Source: Erythroxylum novogranatense (taxonomy: Eukaryota; Streptophyta; Magnoliopsida; Malpighiales; Erythroxylaceae). Taken from it: a stretch of DNA of 64,000 nucleotides. This document shows positions 10,992 to 22,000 of the stretch, in pieces. A model generated the notes under the pieces. It had not been told where the DNA came from and did not search any database. It saw only the letters and a program-made list of their open reading frames with translations. The stretch is taken from the NCBI GenBank assembly GCA_029891385.1, contig CM057232.1, positions 70,395,824 through 70,459,823 of the forward strand, written 5' to 3'. Within the stretch, counting starts at the first letter, position 1, and every line of letters starts with the position of its first letter. Position numbers and translations under genes: made by a program.

Positions 10992-13193
10992 ATGGCTGCT
11001 AAAAAGGCTGATAATCGGATGGAAGGTCTGGAGAAGGACTTGGAACTATTGAGAGAAGAAAGGCGAAGGGATGGAGAGGAAATGCAGAGATCGCTAAGTC
11101 AGGTCCACCAGGAGTGGCAACGGCGAATGGACGGACACAGCGAGGAGCTTCAAAGGAAGATGGAAGATACAAATAGAGAAATGGGGGAGCGTTTGAGGGT
11201 AGAAATAAGGAGCATGATGATGTCGGTATTGCAAACGTGGAAAAGAAGTGAGGGTGGTACTGTAGAAACCCGACCCGAGGAACGCCCGCCCGAAGAACCA
11301 CAACCCGAGCCCAGTCGAAGGAGGGATTTGGGGAAGGCTCCAGTAGCGCCGGAGGAACAATTTGAGAGTAATTATTGGCGAAATGAGGCCAACGAACGTG
11401 TCGAACCACCTCCTGGGTTCGCACGGACAGGTGAATTCCGGAGAGATTGTCGGACTCGTCGGATTGAGATGCCCATTTTTGGGGGCAATGACCCAGATGG
11501 ATGGATCTACAGGGCTGAACGGTTCTTCTCCGTGGGGAGGTTCACGGAAGCGGAGAAGATGGAGCTCGTGGGGATGAGTCTGGAAAAAGATGCCCTGACG
11601 TGGTTTCGGTGGATGGAGAGTCGACGGCCCATAGTTGATTGGCAGGAGTGCAAAAAGCTAGTGACGCAAAAATTTCGCCCAGCTCACGAGGGTACACAAT
11701 GTCAACGTCTGCTAGCGGTGAAGCAGATCGGAACAGTGGGTGAGTATACCAGTAAATTTCTCGAGCTAGCAGCCCCTCTTCCGGACTTACCCGATTCGGT
11801 ATTGGAGAGTACTTTCATGAATGGGTTAATAGAGGAAATTAGGCTCGAGGTGCAGATCCTCAAACCCAAAAATCTGGCGGAGATGATGGAGTTGTCGCAG
11901 CAAATAGAGGAAAAATTCCGACGAATGCAGACGATAAGGTGGAGTCGTTGGAGCATGGGCCCAAAGGGGGGCGACATGGGGACAAGGGTGGAGACGATTA
12001 AGGGGGACAGAGGAAAAGAGGGAGTAAAGAGCAGTAGTGTTCGGCCTACCGCTTATACCAAAAATAGAAACACCGAAGGCAATCAAAATTATGCTGGTGG
12101 GTTTAGAAGGCTGACGATGAGTGAGCTACAAGACAAGAAGGCCAGAGGACTTTGTTTCCGGTGTGATGAGAAGTTCAGTCCAGGTCATTGGTGTAAAAAG
12201 ATAGAGCTACAGGTGTTGGCTGCCATGGATGAGGAAACGGAACTAGAGGAAGAGTTGGAAGGAGAAGTCGAAGAGGAGAGTTTGCAATCTGTGGAGTTGG
12301 CTGCAGGGTCTGTGATGGGTTTTACTTTCCCTAAAACCATGAAAGTAAAGGGGATGATTGAAGAGAGGGAAGTGGTAATCTTGATTGACAGTGGTGCCTC
12401 ACACAATTTTATTTCTTGGGAGTTGGTGAAATTACTGAACTGTAAGTTAGAAGGGACTACAAAGTATGTGATAGCTATGGGTAATGGGTTGAAAATTAAA
12501 GGAGAAGGAATTTGCAAGGGGTTATCTTTGTCGATTGCAGGGATAAAGGTAACTGAAGACTTCCTACCGATGGAGTTAGGCAGTTGTGATGTGATACTAG
12601 GAATCAAATGGCTACAAACTTTAGGCAAAGTGGTGACTGATTGGAGTAGGATGACGATGGAGATCAAACAAGGGGATCAGATCCTTACAATCATAGGGGA
12701 CTCAACATTAGCTAAAACACCGGTTACCTTGAAGAATTTGGTGCATACTACATCAGAGGAAGATTCGGTATACCTGTTGCAAATGGGGCTTTCAAAATTA
12801 AAGGGGCAGGAGGGTCTTACACCGATTACTGCAGAATTTCAGATACTGTTGGAGGAATTCAAGACAGTCTTTGACATGCCTCAGCAATTGCCTCCTCAAA
12901 GAACTAAGCAACATGCCAATGTACTCCAATCCCAGCAGTTGTATGCCAATCGGAAGAAGTGCATCTTCGGACAGGATACCTTGGAATACCTAGGGCACAT
13001 AGTATCAAAAGATGGGGTGGCGGCTGACCTGAAAAAAATTCTGGTTATGATCAATTGGCCACGACCAGCAAATGTGCGAGAATTGAGGAGTTTTTTGGGA
13101 TTGACTGGCTACTATAGGAAATTTGTGAAGAATTATGGGAATATCTCGTGGCCGTTGACAAAATTGCTCAAGAAGGAAGGCTTGGTGGACTGA
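10992..13193 (+). CDS. Gag-protease polyprotein with in-frame RT deletion
   Basis: A 733-codon open frame starts at the first ATG after the primer site. In order: an N-terminal charged coiled-coil region (residues ~1-80), a retrotransposon gag domain (~160-300; 'GWIYRAERFF', 'DALTWFRWME'), a zinc knuckle (LCFRCDEKFSPGHWC, ~390), and an aspartic protease with the active-site motif LIDSGASHNFI (~465). After the RT lead-in 'FDMPQQLPPQR' the frame jumps directly to 'QLYANRKKCIFG', which normally follows the catalytic YxDD block. The palm of RT is therefore deleted without loss of frame. It then runs through the RT thumb/connection ('LRSFLGLTGYYRKFV') to a stop. Gag and protease could still be made; reverse transcription by this copy could not. 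Confidence 0.9.
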   Translation: MAAKKADNRMEGLEKDLELLREERRRDGEEMQRSLSQVHQEWQRRMDGHSEELQRKMEDTNREMGERLRVEIRSMMMSVLQTWKRSEGGTVETRPEERPPEEPQPEPSRRRDLGKAPVAPEEQFESNYWRNEANERVEPPPGFARTGEFRRDCRTRRIEMPIFGGNDPDGWIYRAERFFSVGRFTEAEKMELVGMSLEKDALTWFRWMESRRPIVDWQECKKLVTQKFRPAHEGTQCQRLLAVKQIGTVGEYTSKFLELAAPLPDLPDSVLESTFMNGLIEEIRLEVQILKPKNLAEMMELSQQIEEKFRRMQTIRWSRWSMGPKGGDMGTRVETIKGDRGKEGVKSSSVRPTAYTKNRNTEGNQNYAGGFRRLTMSELQDKKARGLCFRCDEKFSPGHWCKKIELQVLAAMDEETELEEELEGEVEEESLQSVELAAGSVMGFTFPKTMKVKGMIEEREVVILIDSGASHNFISWELVKLLNCKLEGTTKYVIAMGNGLKIKGEGICKGLSLSIAGIKVTEDFLPMELGSCDVILGIKWLQTLGKVVTDWSRMTMEIKQGDQILTIIGDSTLAKTPVTLKNLVHTTSEEDSVYLLQMGLSKLKGQEGLTPITAEFQILLEEFKTVFDMPQQLPPQRTKQHANVLQSQQLYANRKKCIFGQDTLEYLGHIVSKDGVAADLKKILVMINWPRPANVRELRSFLGLTGYYRKFVKNYGNISWPLTKLLKKEGLVD

Positions 13194-14035
13194 TGAGAGA
13201 GACTTCCTTCCAAAGACTCAAACAAGCCATGGTCTCGCACGGTGTTGACATTGCGGATTTTGCTAAACCCTTCATAATGGAGACCGATGCTTCACCAATG
13301 CCGTAGGAGTCGTCTTAATGCAGATAATCGTCCTATCGCATATTACAGCCAAGTGTTGTCCTCTTCTAGCCGACTTAAATCAGCGATGAGCGGGGCTGCT
13401 ATTATTGTTTTGCAGAAAGAAGTGGCGTTCATATCTATTGGGCCATCGGTTTATCATTAGAACCGACCAGCAGACCCTTAAGTTTCTGTTGGAACAACGC
13501 TAAGTACACCCCGAGCATCGAAATGGCTGTCCAAGCTATTGGGATACTCCTTTAGCATTGAATATAAAGGTGAAGGAGAATAAAGCGCAGATGCTTTGTC
13601 ACGACTTCCTAGCGGTCGATTTAATGGCGAGTGGCACTTAGAGCATTGGACATGGAGCAACTACTCAAGGAGATTGAGGCTGATCCTAAATTGTCCAAGT
13701 TAAGACAGATCCGGTTGAGGATGGTGGATCGCACCTCCCTATACAAAGGATCCGTGGTCGATTGTTTTACAAGGATCGGTTAGTCATTCCGCGATCTTCA
13801 CCTTGATACCGGCATTGATCATGGACAGCCACCAAAGCAACTTAGGAGGACATGGAGGTGCTCTAAAACTTACAAGAGGTTAGCCCATGAAATTGTTTTG
13901 GGAGGGATGAAGAATGACATCTACTGGGTTCGTGGCTGAATGCCACATCTGTCAACAAAATAAGTACTTATCTCTGTCTCCAACGGCCTTCTACAACCTT
14001 TACCAAGCCACAAAGAAGTTTGGGAGGAGATTTCC
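13194..14035 (+). pseudogene. Frameshifted RNase H and integrase zinc-binding region
   Basis: Fragments in all three forward frames match gypsy pol: 'FQRLKQAMVSHGVDIADF' and 'METDAS' (RNase H, with the catalytic Asp of TDAS), a piece similar to 'FIIRTDQQTLKF', and a degenerate integrase zinc-binding segment near 13800-13980. Many one-base losses break the frame, so no product is expected. Confidence 0.8.
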
Positions 14036-14840
14036 ATGGATTTCATCGAAGGGCTACCTAAATCAAGAGGATTTTCGGCTATTCTAGTAGTGGTGGACAG
14101 ACTTAGCAAATATGCACATTTTATTCCTCTGAAGCATCCATTTACAGCTCAATCTGTTGCTTATGTCTTTGTTCAAGAGGTGGTGAGGTTGCATGGGTTC
14201 CTAACTCCATTGTGTCGGATAGGGATAAAATATTCCTAAGTAAATTCGGATGTAATTGTTTAAATTACAGTGGTACAAAGCTAAGATTCGATTCAGCCTA
14301 CCATCCACAAACGGATGGGCAAACTAAGTCGTCAATAGGTGCCTCGAGGCTTATCTCGAGATGCTTTACTAGCCAAAGAACCGCAACAATGGGTGGATGG
14401 GCTGAATATTGCTACAACACATCGTTCCATTCGACCTTGGGCACTACACCGTTCAAGGTCCTCTATGGCCGTGATCCCCTACTATCACCAAGTACCAAAT
14501 TCACCCTCTTTGTAGACTCCATTGATGCAATCGCGCAGAGAGAGATCAAGATTTATCTGAACTACGTCATCACTTGACGTTAGCTCAACAAAGGATGAAG
14601 TTGACTGCAGATGGTAAACGGAGAGAGGTTGAATTTCGTGGGGATAAGGTTTTCGTCAAATTGGCATCCTATAGCCAACAATCGGTGGAAGCAAGGAGCA
14701 ATGCCAAGTTGGCTCATATTTGGTCCATTCGAGATTCTCCAACGCATTGGACCATGGCGTATAAGTTACAGATTGCCTCCAACGGCCAAAATCCACTCTT
14801 TTTTCATGTGTCGCACTTAGGAAAGCTCTTGGTCTCTTGA
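14036..14840 (+). pseudogene. Integrase core and C-terminal remnant
   Basis: Three overlapping frames together cover the integrase: 14036-14239 ('[12 protein letters not shown]', '[18 protein letters not shown]', with the first catalytic Asp upstream of FIEGLP and the strand containing VVVDR), 14212-14577 ('SDRDKIF', then 'SAYHPQTDGQT', with the second catalytic Asp in SDRD), and 14574-14840 (a GPY/F-like C-terminal part with 'GDKVFVKL' and 'FHVSHLGKLL'). The third acidic residue region is damaged. No chromodomain follows before the 3' LTR. Confidence 0.85.
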
Positions 14841-15055
14841 GCGGTCATAAGTTTACTGTGTCAATTCCTCACCCCAACATTCAGAATCGATTACCTCTTT
14901 GCTTTTTTGGCCATCGAAGCATCGGTTCTAGTCGTGGTCTAGAGGTGCTAATTCAATGGAGAGACCAAATGCCACGAAAAGTGCTACATGGGAGCTGTTT
15001 GAAGATCTGAAAGTTGATTCCCAGACTTTCACCTTGAGGACAAGGTGAAACTCAT

Positions 15056-15065
15056 GGGGAAGTAA
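15056..15065 (+). promoter_or_regulatory. Polypurine tract
   Basis: ggggaagtaa abuts the 3' LTR and is the expected plus-strand primer site of the gypsy element. Confidence 0.75.
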
Positions 15066-15415
15066 TGATAGGCCTAAGATTAACCGAGTCTATGTTAGAA
15101 GAAATAAACAAATGACAGAGGAGTAATAGGGCGAGGGGAATGCTTTGGAGTATTAGTTATATTACATTAGTTATATTACATTAATTAGTTAGTAGTCTTG
15201 ACAACCAATCATTAGGTTGTCACTAATCAATCTGTTAGTAGCCACAGATTCGAAGATAAATAATACATAGGAAGAGAGAGGGATCATGAAATTGTCGTAT
15301 GTATGAGCCATAGGCTGGAGGATTGGACCTCGAAATCCAACTTACTAATTGTATTCATCTGAGCAATTAATTCCAGAAGTATACAGATTCCATACCTCAT
15401 TTCTGTATTCTATCA
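15066..15415 (+). repeat. 3' LTR of the gypsy element
   Basis: 350 bp with the same ends as the 5' LTR. The TATA box of the 5' copy reads GATAAATA here, so the two LTRs differ at a core promoter position. The eight-base inverted repeat around 'ccaatcatt' is kept. Confidence 0.95.
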
Positions 15416-15420
15416 GAATG

Positions 15421-17600
15421 ATAGTAGAACTACTTTGTTGGATCTCATGGTAGCGTTAGAGTTGGTAATAGCTAATTCCTTTTTTAAGAAAAATGAGGAG
15501 CACTTAGTGACTTTTAAGAGAAAAACTATAAAAACTCAAATTGACTACTTTTAAGGAGATACGACGGAACAATTTAAGAATAAAGTAATATATGGAGAAG
15601 AATATAAATTGGAAGGAGATGCTAACCAAATGTGGGAGAGAGTAGCAACTTTTAAAATAATACAGCTATGGAGACCTTAGGTGTTTCTAAAAGGCCTAGA
15701 GGTAGTAAGATAGAGTCTTAGTAGTGGACAAGAAAAGGTTAAAATCAATAAAGGTATTTATAAAACTCTATTGGATAGCACCACAGAGGTAGAGAAAGAA
15801 GTTAAGAGGGAAAGTTATAAACTGGCAAAGAAAGAAACAAAGAAGATAATCTCATAAGCTAAAAATAGAGCTTAAAGAGAAATTATATCAGCTATTGGAA
15901 ACTAAAAATTGAGAAAAAGTTATTGTTAAATTAGTGAGTTAGGGAACAAAAAGCAAGAGACTTAGATTAAGTTCCTTGTACAAAAAAAGAAGTAGAGCGG
16001 GTGCTCATGGCTAGAAATGACATTAAGAGATGATGACAGAGGTACTTCTATATCTTTTTTAATGAAGGCATAGATGACAACATCCATTTAGGTGATATTA
16101 GCACGTCTGAGATCTATTGTGACTTTACTTGTTGTCAGCAAATTATAAGGAAAAAAAATTAAACAAGCTTTGAGGGAGATGAAGAGTGCAAGGACAATAG
16201 GGCTTGATGGGATACTCATAGAGGTGTAAAAGAACCTAAGGGAAGAAGGTCTTTACTTGGCTAGTCAAGCTTTTTAACATGATTCTTAAGTTTCCAAAAT
16301 ATCGGATAAGTGGAGACTTAGTATGCCAATTCCTCTGTATAAAAATAAAGGGGACATCTAAAACTGTAATGACTATAAAGGTATCAAATTACTTAGTCAC
16401 ACCTTGAGGTTATGAGAGAAGGTTATTGAGCAGAGAGTGAGAAAGGAGGCTTCTATCTCGGAAAACTAGTTTGATTTCATGCTAGAAAGGTTCACGATAG
16501 AAATTTTACATTTTCTTAAAAGATTAATTAAATATTACAGGGAAAAATAACGTAACCTATACATGGTTTTTATTCATTTGGAGAAGGCGTATAAGAGAAT
16601 GCTCTTAGGGAAATCATATAGAGGTTTTTAGAAGTTAAGGAAGTTCCTATGACCTATATACGAGTTATTAGGAATATGTACGAAGGTATAAAGACTAGAG
16701 TAAGGACGATAGGAGGAGATACAAAATATTTTTCTATTGATATTAGGCCATACCAAAGCTCCTTATTGAACCACTTTTTGTTGCAATAGTGATTGATTAG
16801 CTCACCAGGAATATCCACGGGAATATGCCTTGGTATATGTTATATGCTGATGACGTTATTTTAGTAAATGAAATAAAAGAGTACCAATGTCAAGTTAGAA
16901 TGTTGGAGGGCTACTTTAGAGTTGAAGGGCTTTAACTTGAATATGTCTAAAACTAAGTACTTAGAATGTAACTTTTTGACCATAAGATGGCTACCAATAT
17001 GAAGGTAAAGATTGGTTCAAAAGTTATACCACAAAAGGATTGTTTTAAGTATCTAAAATCCATCATCTAAAACAGTAATGAGATTAGTGAAGACATAATT
17101 CACCATATCAAATTAGGATGGCTTAAATTGAGAAGTGCATCAGGAGTTCTATGTGACAAGAAGATACCACTCAAACTCAAAGGTAAATTCTATTGTTTAG
17201 CAATTAAATTGGCCATACTCTATGAGATGGAGTGTTGGCTCATCAAACAGATGCATAGTCATAAACTATTAGTGACAGAGATGAGGATGTTCCATTAAAT
17301 ATGTAACCTTGCTAAAAGAGATAAAGTTAGGAATGTAATTGTAATAGACAAATTAAAAGTGGCTAATATTAATGAAAAATTAAGAGGGGCAAGGTTTAAA
17401 TAGTCCGGTTATGTTAAGAGGAGACACCTAAACGTTCCAGTGAGAAAATGCGAAAAGATTGTACTTAGAGACTGTAAGAGAAAAAAGGGAAGACATAAGA
17501 AGAATTAAATGGAGGTGATCAAGAATGATATGACTGTGTTGGAATTTACTGAGGACATAGTCTTTAATAGAAAACTTTGGCGTACTAAGATATAGATAAA
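15421..17600 (+). pseudogene. RTE-type LINE, 3' part: endonuclease end, reverse transcriptase, C-terminal domain
   Basis: The LINE resumes after the gypsy element with 'TTLLDLMVALELVIANSF', the end of the endonuclease. Reverse transcriptase pieces follow in shifting frames: 'MPIPLYKNKGDI', 'NCNDYKGIKLLSHTL', 'QRVRKEASIS' and the catalytic 'YMLYADDVILVNE' with YADD at 16843-16854. The C-terminal block 'ILYEMECWLIKQ', 'TEMRMFH', 'RDKVRNVIV', 'NDMTVLEFTED' near 17220-17590 is characteristic of plant RTE elements. Dozens of stops show it is long dead. RTE elements move by target-primed reverse transcription; this copy cannot. Confidence 0.9.
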
Positions 17601-18297
17601 GGGTCTCATATAGAGAGATCATTGTTGTACTCATAAGTCTTTTAGATATTTGTCTCTTATATTTAACCTAAACTTTTAAATATGTAATATTTTCCTTAGT
17701 GATTTAGCTTAAATATTTTATTACTTTGCCTAAATATTTTCTTGTAATGACTTGCCTGATTTATTTATTTGTTTGTCTTCTTTCATGTTTGTGTATTTAT
17801 TTACTTATTTTACTTATTTTATCCTTTATTTGTACTTTTTGTCTTGTTTTATTTTTATAGTATTATTTATTTTATTACTTATTTTTTTATTAAGTATTTA
17901 TTTATTTATATTTTATTATTATTATCTTTTATATCTATTTTTATATCTATTTTTATTTTTATATGTCTGCATATGTAGATATGTGTGTGTGTGTGTGTGT
18001 GTGTGTGTTTCTTTTTTGTTCTTTACATGTATGTATTGAAACCAACCTCTTTACTAATTTAGGTATAAGATTGCATACTATTGAATCTCTTTAGATTCTA
18101 CAAATCAGCGAGACTTTCACTGAATTGTTATTATTATGGACTCGATTGTTTCTCTCCTTCAAATGCTATAAACACAACAAATCAATGATGTTTTGAACAC
18201 TACAGAATCATTAGCAAGCTTCTTTTCACATACAAAGTCCCATTGAATGATCTGTTCCTAGTTTCTTGCATTGTAGTATATATTCAGGGTGTGTTCT
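17601..18297. repeat. T-rich low-complexity tail and (TG)n microsatellite
   Basis: After the LINE ORF there is T-rich sequence with TTTA/TTTG-type runs (17690-17970) and a TG dinucleotide run at 17982-18009. RTE elements commonly end in simple repeats, so part of this may be the LINE tail. The 'ORFs' read through the T-rich part (Phe/Tyr/Leu only) are not genes. 18060-18297 holds nothing recognisable. Confidence 0.65.
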
Positions 18298-19872
18298 TGA
18301 CCAGATGGTTTAGGCTTGATAATTGGGGGCTTGATAACATTTGAAGACCCTTATAGCCTTTATATAGAACCAATTTCATAAGAAAAATATCTTTGGCATA
18401 AAGAGGAAATTATAAAAGTCTAACTTTTCCTAATATATATATCTCTTTCCTAACACTCCCCCTCAACTTGGAGCTTACATATCATAAGCTCCAAACTTGT
18501 TGCATATAGAGTTCAACTGAAACCCCCCATTGCCTTGGTGAATAAATCAACAAGTTGATCTTTTGACTCGATGCAACGTGTCATAATCAATCCTAGAATC
18601 TTTTCACGAACAAAGTGACATTTCACCTTAATATGCTTGGTTCTCTCATTAAAGAATGGATTAGAGGCAATATGAATGGTTGCTTGATTATCACACATAA
18701 CTTCATTAGAGAGAAGTGCTTGAAACCGAGTTCCCCAAGAAAATGCCTTAACCTAATCAACTGACATGTAGTATATGTCATCGCCCTATACTCAAACTCA
18801 AACTCAACACTAGAACGTGCAACAATTGACTACTACTTGCTTTTCCATGACACCATGTTTTCACCCATAAATACACAATTTCTTGAAGTAGATCGTCAGT
18901 CATAAGAACCTACCCAATTTGCATTTGTATATCCTTTAATCGACAGAGATATCATTCAAGCAAAGCATATTATTGGAATAAAAAAGCTTAACTTAGTCCC
19001 TAGCTTGCTTACAAGTACTAACCTGAGAAAATAGGATTGAGATTTCAGGTTCCACAGAATCAAAAATGATATGTAGTAATTGTGCATCATCAACTTGTCA
19101 ATTTTTCAATATTTTCTAATTAGTTGGCGGATCAGATGTGAGGTGGGACAACTTTCTTTGATCTTTGAGGAACAATTCTACATTCTTAGGCCAGAAAGAA
19201 TAGTTGTTACTGTTCGAACATTGTTTGGTGATTCACAAATTGGAAGAACCCCTTGTTGAGACAATTGCTGGGACACTCATCAATGATTTATTATTGGAGT
19301 TTGGCATCTTCCTGATATATTTGACAAATTTTCTAATTGACGAATGCTAGTAAAACTGCTAACATTTTTCGAAACATATGAAAGATCTATTACTATCAAG
19401 ATACCCAGTTCTAGTTGGTTTTGGCATAAAAGAAGACCAGCAGAACCCCTTTAATAATGAAGAGGCGGGCTGATCCATTAGACTGTTGTCGCCCGAGGTC
19501 GCCAGATCGCGGACACGTGGATGATTTTTTGACAACACTGCCAGTACTGTGGTGGTTGCTGGCACCTCTTGGTTGCTTCTGTGTGTTTGGTTTTTGGTTC
19601 TTTTGAGTGGGGGTAAGAGTTTTGGACAGGTCAGAAAGTTTTATGGTTTTATGGTAAAGGAGGATTTGGACAGGTATGAGGTTGTGAGGATTTGGGATTA
19701 ACTTGACTCTGATATCATGTCAAAATCGGAGAATGGTAATTGAGAGCTTGATAACATCTCAAGACCCTCACAGCCTTTATATAGAACCAATTACATTCGG
19801 AAAAGATCTTAGGTGTAAAGAGGAACTCATAAAAGGTGTAACTTTTCCTAATATCGATATGACTTTCCTAAT
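18298..19872 (-). mobile_element. Collapsed Ty1/copia element with short LTRs
   Basis: Two direct repeats of about 155 bp sharing 'ttgataacat', 'cctttatatagaaccaatt' and 'aacttttcctaatat' lie at ~18298-18455 and 19718-~19872. On the minus strand a polypurine tract (gttgagggggag, 18456-18467) abuts the left repeat, and a degenerate primer site (tgatatcagagtc, next to 19718) abuts the right one. The only coding domain is an RNase H end. Gag, integrase and RT are missing, so this is an internally deleted copy of about 1.6 kb. The right end of the right LTR is eroded and I could not find a target duplication. Confidence 0.75.
18480..18990 (-). pseudogene. Copia RNase H C-terminal remnant
   Basis: The frame at 18513-18698 reads 'MCDNQATIHIASNPFFNERTK', 'VKCHFVREKI' and 'SKDQLVDLFTKAMG', the classic end of a Ty1/copia RNase H domain. 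The acidic CDN motif is present. Upstream RNase H sequence to about 18990 is visible but frameshifted. It ends just before the polypurine tract, as expected. Confidence 0.9.
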
Positions 19873-19879
19873 TGGGCAT

Positions 19880-20760
19880 AAGAACATTGAAAGAATAAGC
19901 GACAAATTGACTCTAGTTCAGCTTTGCATAGGACACACAGATCATTGGTAGCATGAATTCTGTCCTTGGACCCAAGCTTAGCTTTAATGGCAAGCTAGCA
20001 TGTGATTGCAACTTTAGGCATAATGGAGCTAGGCCAGATGAGATTAAACCTACTTACTTTAGAGGAGTGTGTTTGAAGTATTCCAAGTAGGACTTGTGGA
20101 AAAACTATGAGAATTTCCAAAGTCCATATAGAATGATCAGCTTTATCTTGATTAGTTCTACAGTTTGGTAAGCGAGCCATAATGTGGGACATTACTCTAT
20201 AGTTACAGCTCCAAGAGTCACCAGATATCATCTCAGCTACTCTTATATTCAACAGAATCTACCTCTAAAGGAGTTCATGTACTTGCCTGTAGAGGGCACT
20301 AATGGGACACCAGTTGTCAAGTTAAAATCATGTATCTAGTCCATTTCTAACCTATTTTTTGATTAAAGGATATATTGATTTCCTTGATCTTAGCATTTAT
20401 ATCAGGGGTCATGAATGATACTTGTTTTCTCTTAAATTTCAAAAGCAATTTCTTAAGAAGTATTGATCATTCATCCATTTGACCCAAATAGATTCCTTGT
20501 TACTGCACGACCTCCAAAAAATTTTTTGCAATCAACATCTAATTTTTAAGTTTGAGTGATGTGAGACCTAATCCACCTTCCTATTTGGGGGAGCAAACCT
20601 CTGTCCACTTTATTTTAGCTCCATAAGGATTGCTCAAATACCCTGATACAAACCTCTTGATTAGTTTCTGCAATTGTTTGATAATTCCTTTTAGAAGCAT
20701 CAAAGAGAGCACCAGTGAGTTTGAAGATTCAAGAGAAATGTGTTTACAGCTGGACTCTCT
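19880..20760 (-). pseudogene. L1-type LINE ORF2 tail (zf-RVT region)
   Basis: On the minus strand the segment gives 'VCSPK*EGGLGLTSLKLKN' (family pattern 'VC.PK.EGGLGLR.L'), 'FWRSCSNKESIWVKWMND', and further on 'SGDSWSCNYRVMSHIMARL', all from the region after the reverse transcriptase in plant L1 LINEs, including the zf-RVT domain. Stops interrupt it. No polyA tail was found at the left end. Confidence 0.8.
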
Positions 20761-20763
20761 CAG

Positions 20764-22000
20764 CTAAAGATAAGAATCTAAGTTCCCCATTAATTGGAGC
20801 ACTAAAGGAAGTTCCTTAGTTGGAGGAAGAAGAGAACTGGCCACATTTATTCCATTATTCTCAAGGACATGTTCAGGCTCAGCATTAGAAGTTAGGTCCT
20901 TGGATGGTACATCAATTGTAACATCCTCCTTCAACTTTAACACCTGTGAGGGAGGAGATAAAGGACTGTCTGTATCTATCTCAGTAGTTGTTGCAACATT
21001 CACAAGCATAGCATTAGAATCAGGACCATAACTGTTTAACATTAGTGTCAGCCACAATTCCCTTTGGAGTGCCCATAAGTTCACTGTAGGTGCCAGACTT
21101 AAACGATTTCCCATTTGGTTTCAACAATTTGGACTGCATAGGCTTCCAAGGACTCTAACTTCGGAAGTTCAGGGAGTTTCTTTATGACAATAGAAGAAGG
21201 AAGCTCAGTTTCTCCAGTGACTTGGACACAAACCCATGCACATCTAATTCTTTTCAGCTTGGTAATTTGGGAATCAAGGCTAATAGGCCTCCCTATGGCA
21301 CTGGTCAGAAAGCTCAGACCTTTTATGGTCCAATATTCAAGTGACAAATTGTGATAATTAATCCGAACAGGAAAGGTGTTTATCTTATCCATATCCAAGC
21401 TCATTCCTGGGTGCCACTTTTGCAAGAAGAGATGCTTATCTGCAATATGCCATGGTCCCTACTCCAAAATGAGGCCAAGGTTTACTGTCTTATAAAACTT
21501 GAAGATGAAGCAATTGTCATCTGCAAGAAGTGTTTTTTCCTGACCTGGTTTGCTCCATTAAAAAATGCCCCATGCATTTACTTGTGGAATCGATAAACAT
21601 TTAGCCAAGAAATATCCAACCAAAGATGAAGACCAGGTCTGTGCTCCTACTTGTAGAATATTCAGTGGTGGGGAGACCAATCCATTGCTAGTGGCAGCTT
21701 TAGGGAAGAAACTTGATGTTATGCCTGTCGTACGAGAGGCCTGGATTAACTAACTCACTCTAAGATTTGGTAGTGTGTGTGGCTGGGGAGGAAGTACTGG
21801 ACGATGGAGGAGATGGTGAAGAAGGTTGGGTGGATTGATTTCAAGGTTTCAAGGTTAGGGGAGGAAAATCAGAAATGGGGCACTACTCGATGTCTGAAGT
21901 TGGCGTCAGGTTTTCCATGCAGAGAAAAAAGCAGTGACACAAGTCAAAAAGTGGTTACCTTAAACGGTAAAGAGTTTTGGTGGGAGAAGAGGAAATTCCA
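20764..22000 (-). pseudogene. L1-type LINE ORF1 with DUF4283 domain
   Basis: Reading leftward from about 21760, the minus strand gives 'WSSSLVGYFLAKCLSIPQ', 'DDNCFIFKFYKT', 'GPWHIADKHLFLQKWHPGM', then (21099-21425) 'FPVRINYHNLSLEYWT', 'FLTSAIGRPISLDSQI' and 'RCAWVCVQVTGETELP', a full DUF4283 fold order. A low-complexity Ser/Pro/Glu-rich tail follows (20764-21114). At least two internal stops and one frame change are present. In intact L1 elements an endonuclease-RT ORF2 would follow ORF1; here ORF1 is joined almost directly to the ORF2 tail. Confidence 0.85.

Larger units (their letters stand above)
10609..15415 (+). mobile_element. Ty3/gypsy LTR retrotransposon, nested in LINE
   Basis: The element is complete in outline: 5' LTR, tRNA-Met primer site, gag-protease frame, damaged pol, polypurine tract and 3' LTR, flanked by the exact duplication gaatg (10604-10608 and 15416-15420). 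The internal order of gag, protease, RT, RNase H and integrase identifies Ty3/gypsy. The zinc-knuckle variant LCFRCDEKFSPGHWC is typical of plant chromoviruses; no chromodomain is evident, so the clade stays open. At 4.8 kb it is shorter than usual because most of RT is missing. Pol carries several frameshifts, so it is non-autonomous now. Confidence 0.95.

Noticed and set aside
11362..12667. Several long antisense and alternative frames over the gypsy gag-protease ORF
   Set aside because: They are shadows of the 733-codon coding frame with no domain of their own.
17752..18039. Plus-strand ORFs rich in Phe, Tyr, Leu and Ile as a membrane protein
   Set aside because: They are translations of T-rich low-complexity DNA and a TG microsatellite.
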